A stretch of DNA of 64,000 nucleotides from CAZAEL01 sp964484135. Lineage in GTDB: Bacteria; Elusimicrobiota; Elusimicrobia; FEN-1173. The translations under genes and the position numbers were made by a program. A model generated the notes under the pieces. That model made no database searches, was not told the DNA's origin, and saw nothing but the letters and a program-made list of their open reading frames with translations. Shown one piece after another: positions 62,274-64,000 of this stretch. The stretch spans positions 39,638 to 103,637 of the forward strand of contig CAZAEL010000001.1 of NCBI GenBank assembly GCA_964484135.1. The letters are read 5' to 3'. Position 1 is the first letter of the stretch; every line of letters starts with the position of its first letter.

Positions 62274-62825
62274 ATGGGATTGAACATCTATTTCGCCCAC
62301 AGCGTTCCGAGCCACAAAGCCCCGCTCCTTGAAAAGCTCCCCGCGCTGGCGGGGGAGCTGGGGATCGACCTGTGCGTCGGCGAACGTCCCTGGCCTTCCC
62401 TTCATGACGTGCCGACGGCCTCGAGGGAGGCCCTGGAGCGTGCGGACGTGTACGTGGCCTGGTTTCTCAAGGACGGCCCTTACATTTATTACGCGAACAT
62501 GGAGGGAGACTGCCTCCGAGCCCGATGGCCGGACAAGCCGGTGATCCTGTTCATGGAGAGGGACATATTGCCTCCCGACGTGTTGCGTCATCGATCGAGG
62601 ATTCATTATGAGTTCGAATCGCCCGGCAAGGCGGTGTTTCAGCTTTACCGCGCCGTGGACGAGGACCTCAAGGACAGATTCGATCCGGAAAAGCGCGCCA
62701 GGCTCTACGGCTTCCTCCTGGGGGTTGTTTCCCGTACGCTCCTTTTGGACGTGGTCGGACAGAGGTCTGTGGGGCATGACGCGCGACTTCCGTCCGAGGC
62801 GGCTTTTTCCGAACAGGGAGCCTAG
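62274..62825 (+). CDS. TIR/deoxyribosyltransferase-like protein 2
   Basis: ATG 62274 starts a 183-residue protein; the frame is open further upstream but lies over the previous gene. It shares with its neighbour the pattern IYxxHSVPxH, GI(E/D)LxVGxRPW, HxVP and a Glu (about 77) in YYANMEGD. KPVILFMERD matches the strand that follows the catalytic helix. LYGFLLGVVSRTLLLDVV near the end is weakly hydrophobic, as in the paralogue. The DNA near the 3' end is less GC-rich than the glycan region. Function is unknown beyond the fold suggestion. Confidence 0.6.
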   Translation: MGLNIYFAHSVPSHKAPLLEKLPALAGELGIDLCVGERPWPSLHDVPTASREALERADVYVAWFLKDGPYIYYANMEGDCLRARWPDKPVILFMERDILPPDVLRHRSRIHYEFESPGKAVFQLYRAVDEDLKDRFDPEKRARLYGFLLGVVSRTLLLDVVGQRSVGHDARLPSEAAFSEQGA

Positions 62826-62847
62826 CGTTTGGGGCAAGGGGGTGGCG

Positions 62848-63987
62848 ATGGAGGGAAGCCGGGCGGCGGTGGTCCCGTCGGCGGGACATCGCTCCAAAGA
62901 AGGGGGCGTTTTGCGGCGGCTTTTCAATATGGATTCCCTTAAGTTCACCCTCATAAAAGAGTTGGACCGGATAAAAAGGAAGGGGGCCCAAGCGGTCCTT
63001 GTCGTCTTCGGTGTTTTGTTGTCCCTGGTGGTCTTGGAATTTGCGGCGAGATGGCTTGAGGCCGTTAAAAGGGCCGGCTGGTACTCTCCCATGGATTGGG
63101 ACCGTTGGCACGTTGAAACGCTCCGGTTCTCCAGCCTTCTGGGATATGAGGCGGTCCCGGGACACAAAGGATTCAATTCCTTGGGATTCTTAAATCCGGA
63201 ATACGCGATCCAAAAACCGAAGGATGTGTTCAGGATCGTTCTCATCGGGGACAGCCTGGCGCAACTGTACGGTTCTTTCTTGTCGGACGAACTGACGGCT
63301 TCTTTCCCTTCCTCGCGGTTCGAGGTGTGGAACATGGGCCTGTCCGGATACAACCTGAACCAGGAGGCCAAGAGGCTTATTCATCAAGGCGTAAGGTATG
63401 GCCCGGATTTGGTGGTTTTTTTCTTCTGTCTCAACGACCTGGACGCCAATTCAGACATTCCGGTCATCTTTAAGACGGAAACCGGAATATTTGAAATCAA
63501 AGGCAGGGGAGGAGGACACGTCATTTCGCCCCTGCATCCCATCCTGCAAAAGAGCGCCCTCTATCGGGCGGGTCTGGTCTTTTACATAAAAAAGATGGCG
63601 CCGCGGCTGTTTTTTCCCAAACACACAAAGATTCAATGGGCGGAAGAGGTCTTCGGCCGGATCAGGGCGGTTTTGGACCGAGAGGGGCTCCCCGCGGTGG
63701 CTTTTCTGTTCCCCTATCTCAAGAACCGTTCTGAATACACCCCGGAAGAGCTGCAGGATTACCGGATCCTGCGCGACCTTTTGAAAAAATATTCCATACC
63801 TCATTATGACCTCCATGGGGCCATTGAGGAAAGCCGGATCAGGTCGCTGCGTTTCATGCCTGACGACGATTTGCATCATTCGCGGGAAGGGGCGACGCTG
63901 CTGATGAAAAAAGTGGCCGCGTTCCTCGGGGAATGTTGCCTTCAAAGAACGGCTGGGGGGGGAGGGATTGAGCGTGCCGCCTCTTGA
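62848..63987 (+). CDS. Membrane-anchored SGNH/GDSL hydrolase-like protein
   Basis: ATG 62848, with AAGGGGG just upstream, gives 379 residues; GTG 62842 is an in-frame alternative. One transmembrane segment spans about residues 48-66 (GAQAVLVVFGVLLSLVVLEF). RIVLIGDSLAQLYG holds the SGNH Ser (about 136) in GDS, FFFCLNDLD provides the ND of block III, and DDDLHHSREGA has the final Asp and His. SGNH hydrolases remove or transfer acyl groups on glycans and lipids. The gene is noticeably less GC-rich and uses more A/T-ending codons than the genes in the first 40 kb. Confidence 0.82.
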   Translation: MEGSRAAVVPSAGHRSKEGGVLRRLFNMDSLKFTLIKELDRIKRKGAQAVLVVFGVLLSLVVLEFAARWLEAVKRAGWYSPMDWDRWHVETLRFSSLLGYEAVPGHKGFNSLGFLNPEYAIQKPKDVFRIVLIGDSLAQLYGSFLSDELTASFPSSRFEVWNMGLSGYNLNQEAKRLIHQGVRYGPDLVVFFFCLNDLDANSDIPVIFKTETGIFEIKGRGGGHVISPLHPILQKSALYRAGLVFYIKKMAPRLFFPKHTKIQWAEEVFGRIRAVLDREGLPAVAFLFPYLKNRSEYTPEELQDYRILRDLLKKYSIPHYDLHGAIEESRIRSLRFMPDDDLHHSREGATLLMKKVAAFLGECCLQRTAGGGGIERAAS

Positions 63988-64000
63988 CAAGCGGGAGTTG
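63974..64000 (+). CDS. Possible start of a further gene (partial)
   Basis: GTG 63974 opens a frame reading VPPLDKREL to the right edge, with GGAGGG about seven bases upstream. It overlaps the end of the hydrolase gene by 14 bases, as many genes here do. An alternative is TTG 63984 in another frame, which overlaps the stop as TTGA. Too short to identify. Confidence 0.35.

Noticed and set aside
61715..62825. Calling the two TIR-like proteins an antiphage defence module
   Set aside because: The fold resemblance is weak and no other defence gene is present; the radical SAM genes nearby do not show viperin-type features.

Overview
The window is a GC-rich, densely coding bacterial surface-glycan locus followed by an unusual operon packed with radical SAM enzymes. 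No rRNA, tRNA, CRISPR array or insertion sequence was seen. The GC-rich codon use, an ABC-exported glycan system with a class A penicillin-binding protein (a Gram-negative type envelope), Leptospira-type surface-carbohydrate families (LIC12162-like, TIGR04326-like) and the abundance of cobalamin-type radical SAM genes fit a candidate-phylum lineage such as Elusimicrobiota or Omnitrophota. That assignment is an inference with low confidence, because there is no phylogenetic marker here. A run of ten Ns at 24480-24489 shows this is a draft assembly.

Region 1 (1-23509) is one long plus-strand chain of surface-carbohydrate genes, mostly joined by 4-base stop/start overlaps. It holds a DUF4910 aminopeptidase-like protein, a LIC12162-like transferase, glycosyltransferases, a NeuB-like synthase lacking the SAF domain, an SpsF-like cytidylyltransferase, four SAM methyltransferases, a Gfo/Idh/MocA dehydrogenase, a HisC-like aminotransferase, two sugar epimerases/dehydratases, a fusion of a CMP-sugar cytidylyltransferase with a 2-hydroxyacid dehydrogenase, a HAD phosphatase, a heparinase-like lyase, an asparagine-synthase-type amidotransferase and two GT4 enzymes. 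Together they look like a pathway for CMP-activated, aminated and methylated acidic sugars and their assembly into a glycan.

Region 2 (23529-29175) is a cell-wall insert: a FemAB-like aminoacyltransferase, an alanine racemase, a glycerate kinase and, on the minus strand, penicillin-binding protein 1A.

Region 3 (29354-40915) resumes glycan export and modification. It has glycosyltransferases, an HPr-kinase-like ATPase, a PqqD-like protein, two alkaline-phosphatase-superfamily enzymes, a Wzm/Wzt-type ABC exporter, an S26-like peptidase and, on the minus strand, a nucleotidyltransferase-fold protein. The PqqD, HPr-kinase-like, S26 and nucleotidyltransferase set resembles genes that travel together in some peptide-modification clusters.

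Region 4 (41082-64000) starts at a strong sigma-70-like promoter and runs entirely on the plus strand. It contains fourteen radical SAM genes in about 20 kb: four with a cobalamin-binding-like N-terminus, five of SPASM type, and five short enzymes with a cysteine-rich C-terminus. With them are a parallel beta-helix protein, two paralogous TIR/nucleoside-deoxyribosyltransferase-like proteins and a membrane-anchored SGNH hydrolase. The genes fall into recognisable paralogue groups, so the operon seems to have grown by repeated duplication. No precursor peptide gene is obvious. This operon is the best candidate for an undescribed system in the window.
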